Origin: Selaginella moellendorffii
Lineage: Eukaryota > Streptophyta > Lycopodiopsida > Selaginellales > Selaginellaceae
Direction: 5' to 3'
NCBI RefSeq assembly: GCF_000143415.4
Contig: NW_003314286.1
Coordinates: forward strand, 1,241,129 to 1,305,128
Length of the DNA: 64,000 nt
The notes under the pieces: model-generated
Databases searched by the model: none
Told to the model about the DNA's origin: nothing
What the model saw: only the letters and a program-made list of their open reading frames with translations
Position numbers and translations under genes: made by a program
Shown: positions 22,615 through 33,241 of the stretch, in pieces
Position numbering within the stretch: position 1 is the first letter of the stretch
Layout: each line of letters starts with the position of its first letter

Positions 22615-24522
22615 ATGGAGGTAGCGCCGTCGCCGCGGCATCCGCCCAAGCGCGGCTCGAAATTGTCGTCCGCCAAGCGCCGCGCGGAGACGGTGGATAC
22701 GGAGGGAATGTGGTGCTGCATTGTCCGGCGGCCGGCAGCGGCGATGGTGCGCGCGAGCGGAGAGGAGGAGTGGCGCCGGGGGGGCTCATCCGTAGCGGCG
22801 GCGCGGCACGACGAGGAGAATGCCACCACCGGCGGCAATGCGGGCTCGGCCAAGAACTCCAAGGAATTCGTGCTCAGGCCCAAGGAGCTGGAGGCGCTCA
22901 TTAAGCAAGGCACGGGAATCGTGGTGGAGCGCACCAGCAAGGGCTCGCCCTTCCGGCTTCGTCTCTCGCCAGGAAGAGTGTCGCCCATCTCCGAGACTGC
23001 CATCGTCCCCGTGACGGCTTCTTCTTCCCCGGCTCTTGGCAAGTCCTCCAGCGGGAAGATGCTCATGCCCGCCTCTCCGCCCGTGGACAAGGCGAGAGCG
23101 TCGCCAACACTCATGGAGATGATGGCGCTCGAGCAAGACATCCACAGTTCCAAGCAGTCCGTGATGCTCTCCTTGCCCAGGCCGCCGTCCGTCCAGGAGA
23201 AAGTGGACGCGATTCTCCTCCTCCGGAGCCCTGGCAACCAGTTCAACGATCCATCCTCGAGCGATGTCAAGCTCACCATCACGGGCAGGGATGGTTTCAG
23301 CGTCTCGATCAATGTCCACAGGCACATCCTCACTGCCCAGAGCCGCTTCTTCGCGGCAAAGTTCTCGGATTGGTGGTCCAAGCAGCACAGGATGCCGCTC
23401 AATGCCGTGGAGATCTCCGACTGCGAGGACGTGGACTTGTATCTCCAGACCATCCGGCTCATGTACTGCCGGGATTTGAGGCGGAGCTTGATCAAGGAGA
23501 GTGTCACCCGAGTTCTTGGGATTCTAAAGGTGAAAATTTTCTTCCGTTTTTTTTTTCTCTGTTCTTAACTGGTGTCTTTCTCTCAGGTGTCTGCGGCAAT
23601 TCTCTTCGAAGCTGGCGTGGTTTCGTGCCTCGAGTACCTGGAAGCCATGCCGTGGCCAGAGGACGAGGAAGAGAGAGTTACATCGCTCGTCTCTCAGCTC
23701 CAACTGGACAGCGTCGCGTCAATGGAGGTACTCAAGAGGCTGAGCAGCATAGAAATGGTGGAGACGGAAAGCATCGTTGCCAGGCTCTTGCAGTCAGTGA
23801 TTCAGGGAACCGACGAGAAGGCCCGGCGTGAGACAAAGACTCTCGTCTCCAGGATGCTTCGCGAGAATCCTTCCGTAGCCAAGGACTCGTGGGACTCTTG
23901 CCGGGGTTGCATATATCGGGCTTGCGAGAGTTGCCTCGAGGCTCTAAGTCGGCTCTTCACACAGGTGATCGAGAGCTCCAATGCGGCCGGCTATGAAAAG
24001 GAAGGAACACTCGGCGCACAGATATCTCGTCAGGCTGATAATCTCAACTGGATGGTGGATATCTTGATCGATCGGGAGATAGCAGATACTTTTGTCAAGA
24101 TCTGGGCTTCTCAAGCGGAGCTCGCCAGCTTATACTCTCGGATTCCAAGCGTCTACAGATACGATGTGAGCCGGATCACTGCTCGGTTGTGCATGGCCAT
24201 CGGCAAAGGCCAAGTTTTGGTGCCACAGGACGTGAGGTTTTTGCTGCTCCAGACGTGGTTCCAGCCGCTGGTGGATGACTTTGGATGGCTGCAAAGGTGT
24301 TGCAAGAGCCTGGACAAGAAGTCCGTAGAGGAGGGGATAAGCCAAACGATCCTTACGCTCCCGCTCAAGCAGCAGCAGTTCATCCTCCTCGGCTGGTTCG
24401 ACTGTTTCTCGAGGAGCGCTGGTGACTGTCCGAACCTCAACAGAGCTTTCGAGGTGTGGTGGAGGAGGACTTTCGTGAGGCCATTGCTGGAGACGAGCTG
24501 CGTTCACCAGCTTACGAACTAG
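22615..24522 (+). CDS. BTB/POZ domain protein (At1g63850/At2g13690-like)
   Basis: Two exons, 22615-23529 and 23587-24522, joined over a 57-bp GT-AG intron in phase 0, give 616 residues. The N-terminal 200 residues are basic and Ser/Pro-rich with no clear fold. A BTB/POZ domain starts near residue 214 (DVKLTI..., VHRHILTAQSRFF, FSDWW) and continues into exon 2. The C-terminal part is helical with 'PCPSL'-free, plant-specific sequence as in the At1g63850 family. BTB proteins commonly act as CUL3 ubiquitin-ligase adaptors, but this subfamily's substrate is not known to me. The ATG is the first in the longest frame and follows a TATA box. Confidence 0.85.
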
Positions 24523-25976
24523 CGAGCACTAAGGCGAGTCTCTGTCTTTGCTCCTCTCTTTTCTTTCCAACTCGTCTGCCGTCTTTAACTTTACATCTTG
24601 TGGCCTGGTTGTAGGATGGGGACGAGTGCGTATCAATTCGAGCTGCCAAAACGGGCATGCTGGAAAGAGTACCCGACGGAAAGGCCTTGGCGCTCACGGG
24701 TTTTCCTGTAGAGAGTTCCAGGTCGGTTGGGCTTATTTTATCTCTATAACATGTTTGTGTGTGTGTGTGTACATATAATGTACAAATACATTTCAGATTC
24801 TGCCGGAGCACCGTGGCTGGCTGGGCAGGATTCTTCGCTGCGGCAGAAGCAGCAGCCTGGTGTGGAGGTGAAAAAAAGAGAAACCATTACCTCAACAGGT
24901 AGTGTTGCAGGACCTTGACAAAAATCTCTCCAGTAGCTTGCAAGGCTTTTCAGTCTGGCTTGATCTTGGAGTGTGGTTTCCTGCTTCTGTTTTTCTATTT
25001 TCCCGTTATTATGATTCTTGGAGCTTTGTTGTGTGCTTGGCATTGGCAATGGCATGTGTAGCAACAGTGATACTTTTTCTCGTAAATCCCGCAGGCCTGC
25101 CTTGCTCGTTTGGTTGGCTCGCTGTTTTGGTTTTGCAGGGACGGCCTTCGTTTCCACAGAAGTTAGCAGATCAAACAGGCGATTACAGCAGCAGCACAAG
25201 AGGTACTGTTGTGTTTGTCGGATTGTTTTACTTTCTCGTGCCTCTCACTTTCAAATGCCGACAGGTGCGTTGTCACGGGCGAGCTGTGCGGTGCTGCAGT
25301 GCTTTTTTGTGTCGATCGAGAGCAAAAGAAAAGCACGGAAAAAAAAAAGTGGAGGAGGTGGTGATGACCACTGTCCTGGCAGCGCAGTCGCGGTGTAAGA
25401 GATAGCAATGTGGGAGAACGAAGACTGTTAGGTGCTGCCTATAGTGACTGAGGGTCCAGGAATTATAACTCGTTTGACAATGAGGAAGCGAGAACTTTGC
25501 TACCAGTGTGAGAATTACTCTTGCGCAGAGGTGACTTTCCAGGATCTATAAATCGCGAGCCACTTTTTTGCGCAGAGGCAACTTCTATGGTCATTGAATA
25601 GAAGTGATGTAAACTTCTAAGATAGGAGGGGAAGGAAATAACTCTCCAGGATCTATAAAGCCCTGGCAGCTATCTTCGACAAAAAACTTACCTGATGTAA
25701 TTCCAGGGACTTTAAAAAAACCAGAGACTTAAAATACTTCAGGTCCAGACATGGTGGCGATGGAATTGGTGGAAGAATGTTCGTCATTAATGCTTCTCCC
25801 TTCCATGCCACCATTGCGGAGATCTTGGCTTCTCTGCCATGTCCAAGCTTGCTGGAACTTGCGAGTAGAGGTCGAGACCGTGAAGCAACCATGGACGAGG
25901 TGGTGGACCTTTGGAGAAGGCGATTGTGTAACTTTGCGTTGCCAGTGCCTCGCAAAGTTTTGCATGCTCAAGCCTA
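24523..25976. other. 3' flank between the convergent BTB and MED15 genes
   Basis: This holds the presumed 3' UTRs of the two convergent genes. It includes a short TG microsatellite at about 24752-24772. ORFs of 100-167 codons occur here (for example 24902-25405 plus and 25653-25955 minus), but they show no recognised motif. I regard them as chance frames. Confidence 0.4.
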
Positions 25977-28635
25977 TCAGGTTGCCGCGCAGTCTATCCA
26001 AGTCCCAGTGCTGCTCAAGATGGAATCACGGTTGCTCTCGCCAGAAACTGCCGAGACGGCCTTTCGAGCGCATTCGTCCCACGCTCTAGCCATGGCTCGG
26101 ACGGTGACAGGCCGACTATAATCCAATGCCCTGGTGAGCGCCTCTCTAGCCACCGCTGAGAGCGAGTGGCTATCAAACACAACCGGGATAAGTACGAGGA
26201 GGATGGAGACAAAAACTTACTTGGAGTTTGGATCGAGATGGTCCGACATAAACAGCGGAGCTTCTGGATACGTCGGGGGGACGAACACCCGCAGCGGTGG
26301 CAAAACGGCCTGCCATTACGAGATAGTCAGTCAGGCACACGACAGAAAGAAACTTGGTGGAAGCCAAAGATCGTTTCTACCATGTCTGGAATGTAAGTGA
26401 AGGTGAGAACAAGTCCTTTCTTGCCTTGGGATGCTGCTTCCTCGCTCCCGTCTTCACTGATATCCACCACGGTGTCGATGAGATGGTCATTCGTGTCGCG
26501 GATCTCTTGCTCCAGGACGTAACTTATCTAGGAGCACAGAAACGAGTAGAAAGAAGAAAACGACACATGAGCATCTGTACCTCGAGCTTTTGACGCTTCC
26601 AGCCGGATATGACCTCGGGCGACTCGAGATCGGCCTCACCACCACCGTCGAGGCTGTTGGAAACACTTCCATCCGGGGAGATTACTGTCAGCGCAAGGGA
26701 ATCAAGCGGACGCTTAGAGTTTGGCTTCCCTCGAGTTGATGCCAAGGCTCTAGCTCGTTCCCGGCTGTTTGTCATGGCTGCCAAATCCTCTCCAACAGCA
26801 GCTGTACATCCAGGACCCGGTCCCGTGGCGGCGAGCCTGTCGGACAGATACACGATCGATGCCATTTCCCTCGCGCCCGCGCTGAGAGCTTTCGGAGACA
26901 TCGTTCTCACCTGCGGTGTAGGCTGATAGAAACCAATGAAGGAAAAGAGTAGACTTACGATCTTGAGAAGCCTCTCCAAAGGATCGGGACCAGCCGGATC
27001 AGCAGCTTGCGCAGGACTTGCAGACAAGTCCAAGAAAGGTGACGCTGAGATGCCCGGCGAGAGTACGAGTGGAGGTGCGGTCGACTGGATCGCAGCTTTG
27101 CTGTCGGAGTCGTCCTCCTCGATCGGTGGAAGAGTCATAAGCGGTGGTGTCACCGGCGAGCCAACTTTGACGTTGTGAGGAGACGACGCTTGAAAGGTCT
27201 GAGGAGATGGAACCGGCTGAGCTGATCGAGCTCTGTGCCGCTTCGCATCCACCATTCCCCGAATGCCCATCTTTGAATCCTCCAGCATTTTCAGCTGCTG
27301 TTGCTGCTGCTGCTGGAAGAGTTGGGACGCTTGCTGCTGCTGATTCGACGTGTGCATGGCATGTGGTCCAGCATTTTGCCCCGGATTTGTAGCAGGCGGC
27401 TGCTGCTGCTGCTGCTGCTGCGGGAGATTTTTTTTCAGTGTATGGAGAATTTGCTTCTCGCAGTTGTCCACCATTTCTAGTCCAAACTTCTTTGGAGGGT
27501 TGTCTCTCGACAGAGATAAGACTCTAATGAACTTGAGTATGTAGTTCATGTAATAATCTAGCTTTGGTAGCTGATCTGCGGGTAGTGACTGCATGAAAGA
27601 GGTTAGTATCAGCAGCTGGAAAAGAACAGGAAGGAAAAGCTTACCCGTTTCCGTACACAAAGCTTATCCCACACTTGTTGGAAGTGTGGCAAATGCTTGT
27701 CCTTCAAGATTTGAAGCTGAAATAGAAGAGATAAACATACATGGATTGTTTATAAAAAACCGGTTACCTTGTTCCATGCCGCCTCTTGCTCGTCGATGGT
27801 TGGATCAAGCGAAGCTGTGAAGGAAACAAAGTAAACTCGCTCGCGGTCATATAAAGAAAGAGAGAGCGTACCTGAGGGAGTTTCGGCTTTTATTTTCATC
27901 CCGAGAGGCAGACTTTGCTGCTGGTGTTGAAGCATTTGTAGCTGCTGCTGCTGGAAAGATTGAGCACCCGGCGGCAGCATGGACGCTGCTTGATGCTGGT
28001 TGGAGAGTCCAGTTAGATGCTGCTGCTGCTGCAAAAGGCTCGCGGCCTGTTGCAGGCCCTGCTGTGGATTCATCCGGTAGAGCTGCTGTTGTTGCTGTTG
28101 ACGAGCTTGCATCATCCTCATGGCGGCTGGGTTTTGCGTGACGCTCACTTGCTGCGCTTGCATGGTGCTGTTACTAGAACTTTGAGCAACTTGAGCTTGG
28201 GCTTGTCTCATTTGTAACAACTGCTGCTGCTGCTGCATGGTTTGGTTTTGATGTTGAGCCTGCTGAGCCACGAGTGACGAGCTCCCAGGCGCCACCTGAG
28301 CGCGATCGCTGGTCGTGTTCTTCGCGACCAGCTCCGCGGTTATCTTCCTATGATAGTCTTGCTGAAAAAAAAGGGGGGAATTTTTTGATGGATCAGAGGT
28401 AAAAACTTGCCTCATCCGTGGCGGTCTTGTACACCGCGTCCTCGAGGCGGGACGCGATCTGGAAGAGCTCGTTTATGCCGCCTGGCGCGTGGAATTGCTT
28501 GTGCAGCGTGCCCATCCTGCGGGCCATGAACGATCGTGTCTCAAGGAAGAAAAGCCCATAAAAAACAATCCAGAGAAGGAACGCTTACATTCTCTTCACC
28601 ATCTTCTTCCGCTCATCGCCGCTCCGCCAAGCCAT
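25977..28635 (-). CDS. MED15: Mediator complex subunit 15, KIX domain at N-terminus
   Basis: Ten exons: 28635-28589, 28516-28411, 28361-27872, 27814-27768, 27716-27645, 27588-26959, 26910-26581, 26527-26381, 26309-26221 and 26169-25977. They sum to 2151 bp in one frame (716 residues). Residues 3-67 form the KIX domain (WRSGDERKKMVKRM, GGINELFQIASRLED, DYHRKI), which binds activator domains. Glutamine tracts follow in the middle. The C-terminus carries the plant MED15 signatures MSPKALS, VGEDLAAMT, the PPLRVFVPPTYP segment and MARAWDECAR. An in-frame TAG lies 24 bp upstream of the ATG. Intron 2 is GC-AG (donor GAG|GCAAGT). It acts in the nucleus as a Mediator tail subunit. Confidence 0.9.
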
Positions 28636-28735
28636 ACGAAAGGCCAAGAAAAAACCCTACTAGGTAGCTCAAACGCCAAAGGAAAAGTTGATAACGAGAT
28701 CTTGGTTTCTAGAGAAAAAAAACCATTTTTTCTAG

Positions 28736-29908
28736 CTAGCTCGTTGGCCTCCACTCGGAAACTCCAGGCCACAAGCACTTCGGCAGCTCTCGCCTCCACG
28801 CCGCGAGATCTGGGAAAGCTCCAGTCATGGCGACGCAGTTATCGTGCGGTAAGAACGTCCGGGTGCTCACTCCCCCGCCAGGAAACGCCTCCATCAACGC
28901 CGCCACCGTCTCTCTCATGGTCGCATCCCCGTCCCTGCGATCCTCGGCCTCCACGCACGATCCTCCGCAGTTCACCATTATCCTGCCTCCCGGCTTGAGC
29001 CTCTCGCCGAGCTCCCGCCATGTCCGAGCTCGCTGGAGCGGCGATATAACTCTGCCTTGCGAGAAGAGGTCGACGATGATCCCCGCAAAGCCACCTTGCA
29101 CGACCGCGTCGCGAGCCAGAGCGTCGCCGATATGAACTACGAGCTTCCCAAGTTCTTCTCCACTGGAGTAACTCGAGTCATTGTCTTCCTCGTCCTCGTC
29201 CATGCCTGCTAAGTTGCTCGGCTTTCCATTCTCCAAGTCCAGCATTCCAAAGTAGCGCCTTCCAACTCCGACCACGGAAGCGTCCATCTCCCATCCGTGG
29301 ATCTCCAGCCGCGGCCAGAAGTGATGGATGATCCTCGCGGCGGTTCCAGCGCCGAGACCCAGGATGGCGATCGGCCCCGGCGGAATTAGAGGCGGCAGCA
29401 TCGCGAACGAGTCGTAGTACGAGCCTGTGAGGACCTTGAAGAAGAAGTGGACGCTGTGGATGTTGCCCGGCCTGTCCAGGAGCAACACTCGCGACCCCGC
29501 TAGTGTGGAGTCCGCACGCCGGGAGATCTCGAGCACTTGGACCAAGTTGTGGCGGCTCCGAAACTTTGTGAGAACCTTCACGTCCTCGTCTGGCACCTCT
29601 TGAGACCATCTGCCTGGAAGACCATCTCCTTCTAGATCCTGTTCCACTATTCTCAGCTCTTCCTCACTCCAAGCTGCTGCTGCTGTCGATGGAAGAACGG
29701 CCGGTTTTTCAGCTATTCTTCCAGCTGACTTTGAGAGTTTCGAGCCATAGAGACTGATTGGTGGCATTGCATGGAAGAATCTAGTTCGTGAGCGCCTCCA
29801 GGCCATTCCAGGCGTTGGATTTTTCTTACCTGGAACGTCAATGGCAGCAGGCTTCGAACGAATGGAACAAGTTACCCATTTCGAAGTGGAGGTGATAGCT
29901 CTCGCCAT
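28736..29908 (-). CDS. SAM-dependent methyltransferase / spermidine-synthase-like protein
   Basis: Single exon, 390 residues. An N-terminal stretch rich in Arg, Ser and Thr could be a plastid transit peptide. The Rossmann core starts near residue 180 with AILGLGAGTA (nucleotide-binding loop, residues 184-190), an acidic residue in WEMD (near 207), GDALARDAV, IIVDLFSQG and LKPGGRIMVNCGG. This layout is that of the polyamine-synthase-like methyltransferase superfamily; the substrate is unknown. The ATG chosen lies only 32 bp after the stop of the gene upstream, and the frame stays open into that gene. A start at 29803 or 29767 (MAWRR, MPPIS) is possible. The stop lies 100 bp before the MED15 start. 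Confidence 0.75.
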   Translation of the reverse strand: MARAITSTSKWVTCSIRSKPAAIDVPGKKNPTPGMAWRRSRTRFFHAMPPISLYGSKLSKSAGRIAEKPAVLPSTAAAAWSEEELRIVEQDLEGDGLPGRWSQEVPDEDVKVLTKFRSRHNLVQVLEISRRADSTLAGSRVLLLDRPGNIHSVHFFFKVLTGSYYDSFAMLPPLIPPGPIAILGLGAGTAARIIHHFWPRLEIHGWEMDASVVGVGRRYFGMLDLENGKPSNLAGMDEDEEDNDSSYSSGEELGKLVVHIGDALARDAVVQGGFAGIIVDLFSQGRVISPLQRARTWRELGERLKPGGRIMVNCGGSCVEAEDRRDGDATMRETVAALMEAFPGGGVSTRTFLPHDNCVAMTGAFPDLAAWRRELPKCLWPGVSEWRPTS

Positions 29909-29940
29909 GCTATGCTTGTAAAGCCCTAACAAGGTCTTTT

Positions 29941-31533
29941 TCAGACAGTAGTAGTAGCTCTCGCAGCGCTTAGCATTTCGACTATGAGTGTCTTCACATC
30001 CCTGAGGAAAAACAAAAGATAGCTCGCTCAAGTTTCTACTCAAAACAAAACTACTAGGGACTTACTTGCGGTCTTGTGCAGCTCTGGGGAAAGGAATGCG
30101 CAATTTTGTTGGTGTTCCTTGAATTGCAGCCTGAAATGCTAGCACCAAATAAGCCAGGGAAGCGAGAAATGAAAAACAAAATCAAGAAAGAACTCGCCTT
30201 TACGTAGAAACCGAGCGAATCAACGTCCAGCATGAACGCATGATCCACCTGATATCGGATATAACGTAAGAGAGCAAACAATAATAAAATTCCAGCTACC
30301 TTGACTCCAACAACGTGCTCTACAATAGCTTGCGTGTCGGCCGAATGATCTTTGTTCATGTGTGACTGCATAGTTGACGAAAGTAGCGAGGCGTTACCTT
30401 AAAATTTCTTTTCCTTACCGATATCGGTGTTGAGAACTGAGAAATAGGATCGACCTTGGCGGATTGGAAATTGTCGGAACTGAGGTCTGTAGAGAACTTA
30501 CATTGGAATTTTTCTGATGCTTTACATGAAGGCAATACCTTCAACGTCGGCGTGGCCAGTTTTGAGACCAGACACAAAACGCACTGTCTTTGGCTTGATC
30601 TTTGCGATCTTAAAGTCGCCAAAATCCACCTTCGCATGACAAGAGCATATCAGTTCGCAGTTTTCGTCTGAAATATATCCTACCCAGAACGCGTGCGGAT
30701 ATTTCTTCAAGTAGACTTCGCGAGCTTCTTTCCAGTCTTCCCCCGATACCTGCAACATACATAAAACTTCGTTGTACTGAAGGCGAAATCAAAATCAGGA
30801 AACTTACGTATGAAGCTTCTCCAACAACAGTGATGGAGGTGTCCGATTTATCGAGAGGATCTCTAGCAACAAGGAGAGAACATTTTGGATTGCATTCCAT
30901 GTTCTGCAAAGTCACTACTGGACCGATCGAATTTGCTTCGTACGAATGAAATCAATACCAAAATACCTTTGTGTGAGGCGAAAGAGAACTAACAGCAAGA
31001 AGAGGTTGACCATTAGAATCAGAAGCAAACTCGATGGTCGATGGAACCGGAAATCCTTCGTACTTCTGCAAAAAAAAATTACATGAACTGAGAGAAGAAA
31101 GAAACAGCAAGGCTAGAAGAACCTGTGAAATCGTTGATAGAAATCCAATTTCCTTGTTCGCTAAAAGCGTCCGCGCCTCGTCTGCGTGAGAAAGCTTCAC
31201 AGCTTTGCGCTGGACAACTCGAAGAAACAAAAAATCGTTTCCAATTCCCAAAAACTAAGAAGAGAAAACAAAAACACACCTGGTGATCGCTCACAACCTG
31301 CCATATGTTTGCTTCCGCATGATCGCTCGAAACAGCCTGAAAGTCACACAGAAAAACAAAGAAAAAATAAAAAAGAGGAAAGGTGAGAAATCTAGCGAAA
31401 GAAATCCAGTTACCTGCTGAGCAGCGTCCGCCATGGCGAAATTCCTCGAGGAGAGGCGCAGCCGCTTGGCGCAGTGGCCGAGAGCAGCGCCTCGCAAAAC
31501 TGGAGTCGCGGAATGGAACCCTAGCGCCCCCAT
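29941..31533 (-). CDS. plastid FMN-binding split-barrel protein, PNPOx-like/HugZ-like (At3g21140-like)
   Basis: Twelve exons: 31533-31414, 31336-31280, 31209-31123, 31065-30967, 30903-30808, 30749-30684, 30629-30539, 30486-30419, 30365-30300, 30248-30198, 30130-30066 and 30001-29941. They sum to 927 bp, 308 residues. Residues 1-35 look like a transit peptide. The PNPOx-like barrel follows (LLANKEIGFLST, GFPVPSTIEFASD, LLAVSSLSPHTKN, CSLLVARDP, FWVDFGDF). The second half has the domain with SHMNKDHSADT and VKTLIVEML, as in the Arabidopsis At3g21140/At1g51560 family. Intron 10 appears to be GC-AG (AAG|GCGAGT); using it preserves the family spacing LGFxVKAxxQG. Enzymatic activity is not established for this family. 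Confidence 0.85.
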
Positions 31534-31746
31534 TTCGTAACAACAAGAATACCACGAGCTGCTATTGGTAGTATACATCGGCAACCATTGAAATACAGAA
31601 GAAAGAGATCCTTTTTAGTGAAGAAAATCACATTTTTGCTAAGTTTGCTCTCTAGAAAATCTCAACCATCTCTCAAGTTGGAACTTGACTTCTCTGGGCG
31701 TGTGGCGGCCATATCTCTTCGGCAAAGGCCAAACGAATCTTGCAGT

Positions 31747-32921
31747 TTACTTTGAGATCGAACTGGAGGTGTCCGGGAAAGGATTGCACTGGGGAGACAC
31801 TTTGCTCAACGAATTACCTGACAAAAAATAGCATTTTTGTCAAACAGAACAACGAAGCTGGAGGCTTCCAAGCAAACCATAAGAAAAAGAAATTTGAAGC
31901 GAAGCAAAGAAGAATCAAAGATCCTACCTTTCGCGATTGCCTCGAGCATTCTCACAACCTCGCTCATGCGGGGCCGCTTATCCGGATTCTTCTTCCAGCA
32001 GCGCTTCATCACGTACGCGAGCTCGCCGGGACACGACCGCGGGATCTTGGGCCGCAAGTTCCGATACACGAGCCCCTTGGTGATGTCTGCCAGGCTCAAG
32101 CACACCAATCCATACGCCATGTCGCAGCTATAGATCTCCAGCAAGCAAATCCCAAAGCTGAAAACATCCGACTTGCAATCGTATGCCCGCCCGTCCATCA
32201 CCTCGGGCGCCATGTATCCGAAAGTTCCAATCTCCCCGCTCATGGCCTGATCGGCCTCCATCAGGATCCTGGCCGAATCAAAGTCACCAATCTTGGCGCG
32301 GAGAGCCGAGTCGAGCAGGATGTTTTTGGTCTTGACATCCCTGTGGATGATCTTCCGCGAGTGCAGGTACTCGAGCCCCCTGGCTATGTCGATTCCCAGC
32401 TGGATCACGAGCTTGTAGCTCAGCCTCTTGTGCTGCGACATGAGATACTCGCGCAAGCTTCCGGTGGACATATACTCGGAGACGAGGCAGCAAACGTTGG
32501 AGAAAGCGTTCTTGTCCGCCACGCCGGGCGAAGCACCGATGAGCTTGACGATGTTTGGATGATCCAGCTTCCGCCAGATTCGCAGCTCCCGCATGAGGCA
32601 AACGCGCCGCCAGTCGGAGATCCCGTCCCCGGCCAGCCCCGGCTTGCTGCAATCCAAGAGCTTGATGGCCACTTCCTCGTTGTTGTATGTTCCCCGGTGG
32701 ACCTTTCCAATCGCGCCGAGGCCGATCACTTCCCGGATCACCAGCTTGGACATATCGATCGTCTGGAGAGGCTTTGGAGCTCCTGCTGCTGCTGCTGGTG
32801 TTGATTCTTCCTCCTTGAACTTGCGCGATCCTGATATCGATCCGATGCTCATCGTTCTGCTCCACTGCCTGTCGAGAATTACATCTAGCTTCACGAACTT
32901 ACCTTGTTCTTGAGGAGTCAT
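31747..32921 (-). CDS. Raf-like (group C) protein kinase with DFD in place of DFG
   Basis: Two exons, 32921-31928 and 31817-31747, joined in phase 1, give 354 residues. Kinase landmarks: glycine loop GLGAIGKV (67-74), VAIK with Lys87, HRDVKTKN (193-200), then DFD (213-215) where DFG is expected, GTFGYMAPE (232-240) and the plant Raf-like ending CWKKNPDKRPRMSEVVRMLEAI. The second exon adds about 23 residues (KGNSLSKVSPQC...). A start at 32852 (MSIGS) would give 331 residues and is equally plausible. All other catalytic residues are present, so the change at DFG is the notable oddity. A GA/CT microsatellite sits directly upstream. Confidence 0.85.
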
Positions 32922-32935
32922 ATCGCGAAGGAGGG

Positions 32936-32939
<4 letters not shown>

Positions 32940-33001
<62 letters not shown>
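32940..33001. repeat. (GA)n dinucleotide microsatellite, about 31 units
   Basis: Uninterrupted AG repeat on the plus strand (CT on the coding strand of the kinase), ending about 20 bp before the 32921 ATG. CT-rich 5' leaders are common in plant genes and can bind GAGA-type (BBR/BPC) factors. The length is likely variable between individuals. Confidence 0.9.
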
Positions 33002-33005
<4 letters not shown>

Positions 33006-33241
33006 CGCCCCTCTTTCCCTGCAAATCGCTATCGTTCACTTTTGTTTCCGAAGTCTTCCCAATCGCTATATAGGCCATGGGAGAGGGGGTCAATAATTTC
33101 GACAGTATGTTCCTGTGCATATACCTAAGTTAACGATTTGTGAATTCCAGATAATCAACACTCCATTTGTGAGGACATAACTAGTTAGACAGCGTCCATG
33201 CATGGGTGGATAATACTATTTCAATCAAATCAATGATAAAA

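Noticed and set aside
22536-23507. A 323-codon minus-strand ORF opposite the BTB gene
   Set aside because: Antisense shadow of a GC-rich exon; the plus strand has a recognisable BTB domain and correct splicing.
24902-25405. A 167-codon ORF with hydrophobic segments that could be a membrane protein
   Set aside because: It falls in the 3' flank of the BTB gene, crosses probable splice-like and T-rich sequence, and has no recognised family features.
31740-32804. A 354-codon plus-strand ORF opposite the kinase gene
   Set aside because: Antisense shadow; the minus strand has all kinase motifs in order.
32887-32921. A possible 34-bp first intron in the kinase gene (CAAG|gtaagt ... gacag)
   Set aside because: Too short compared with the other introns, and joining the ends breaks the reading frame.
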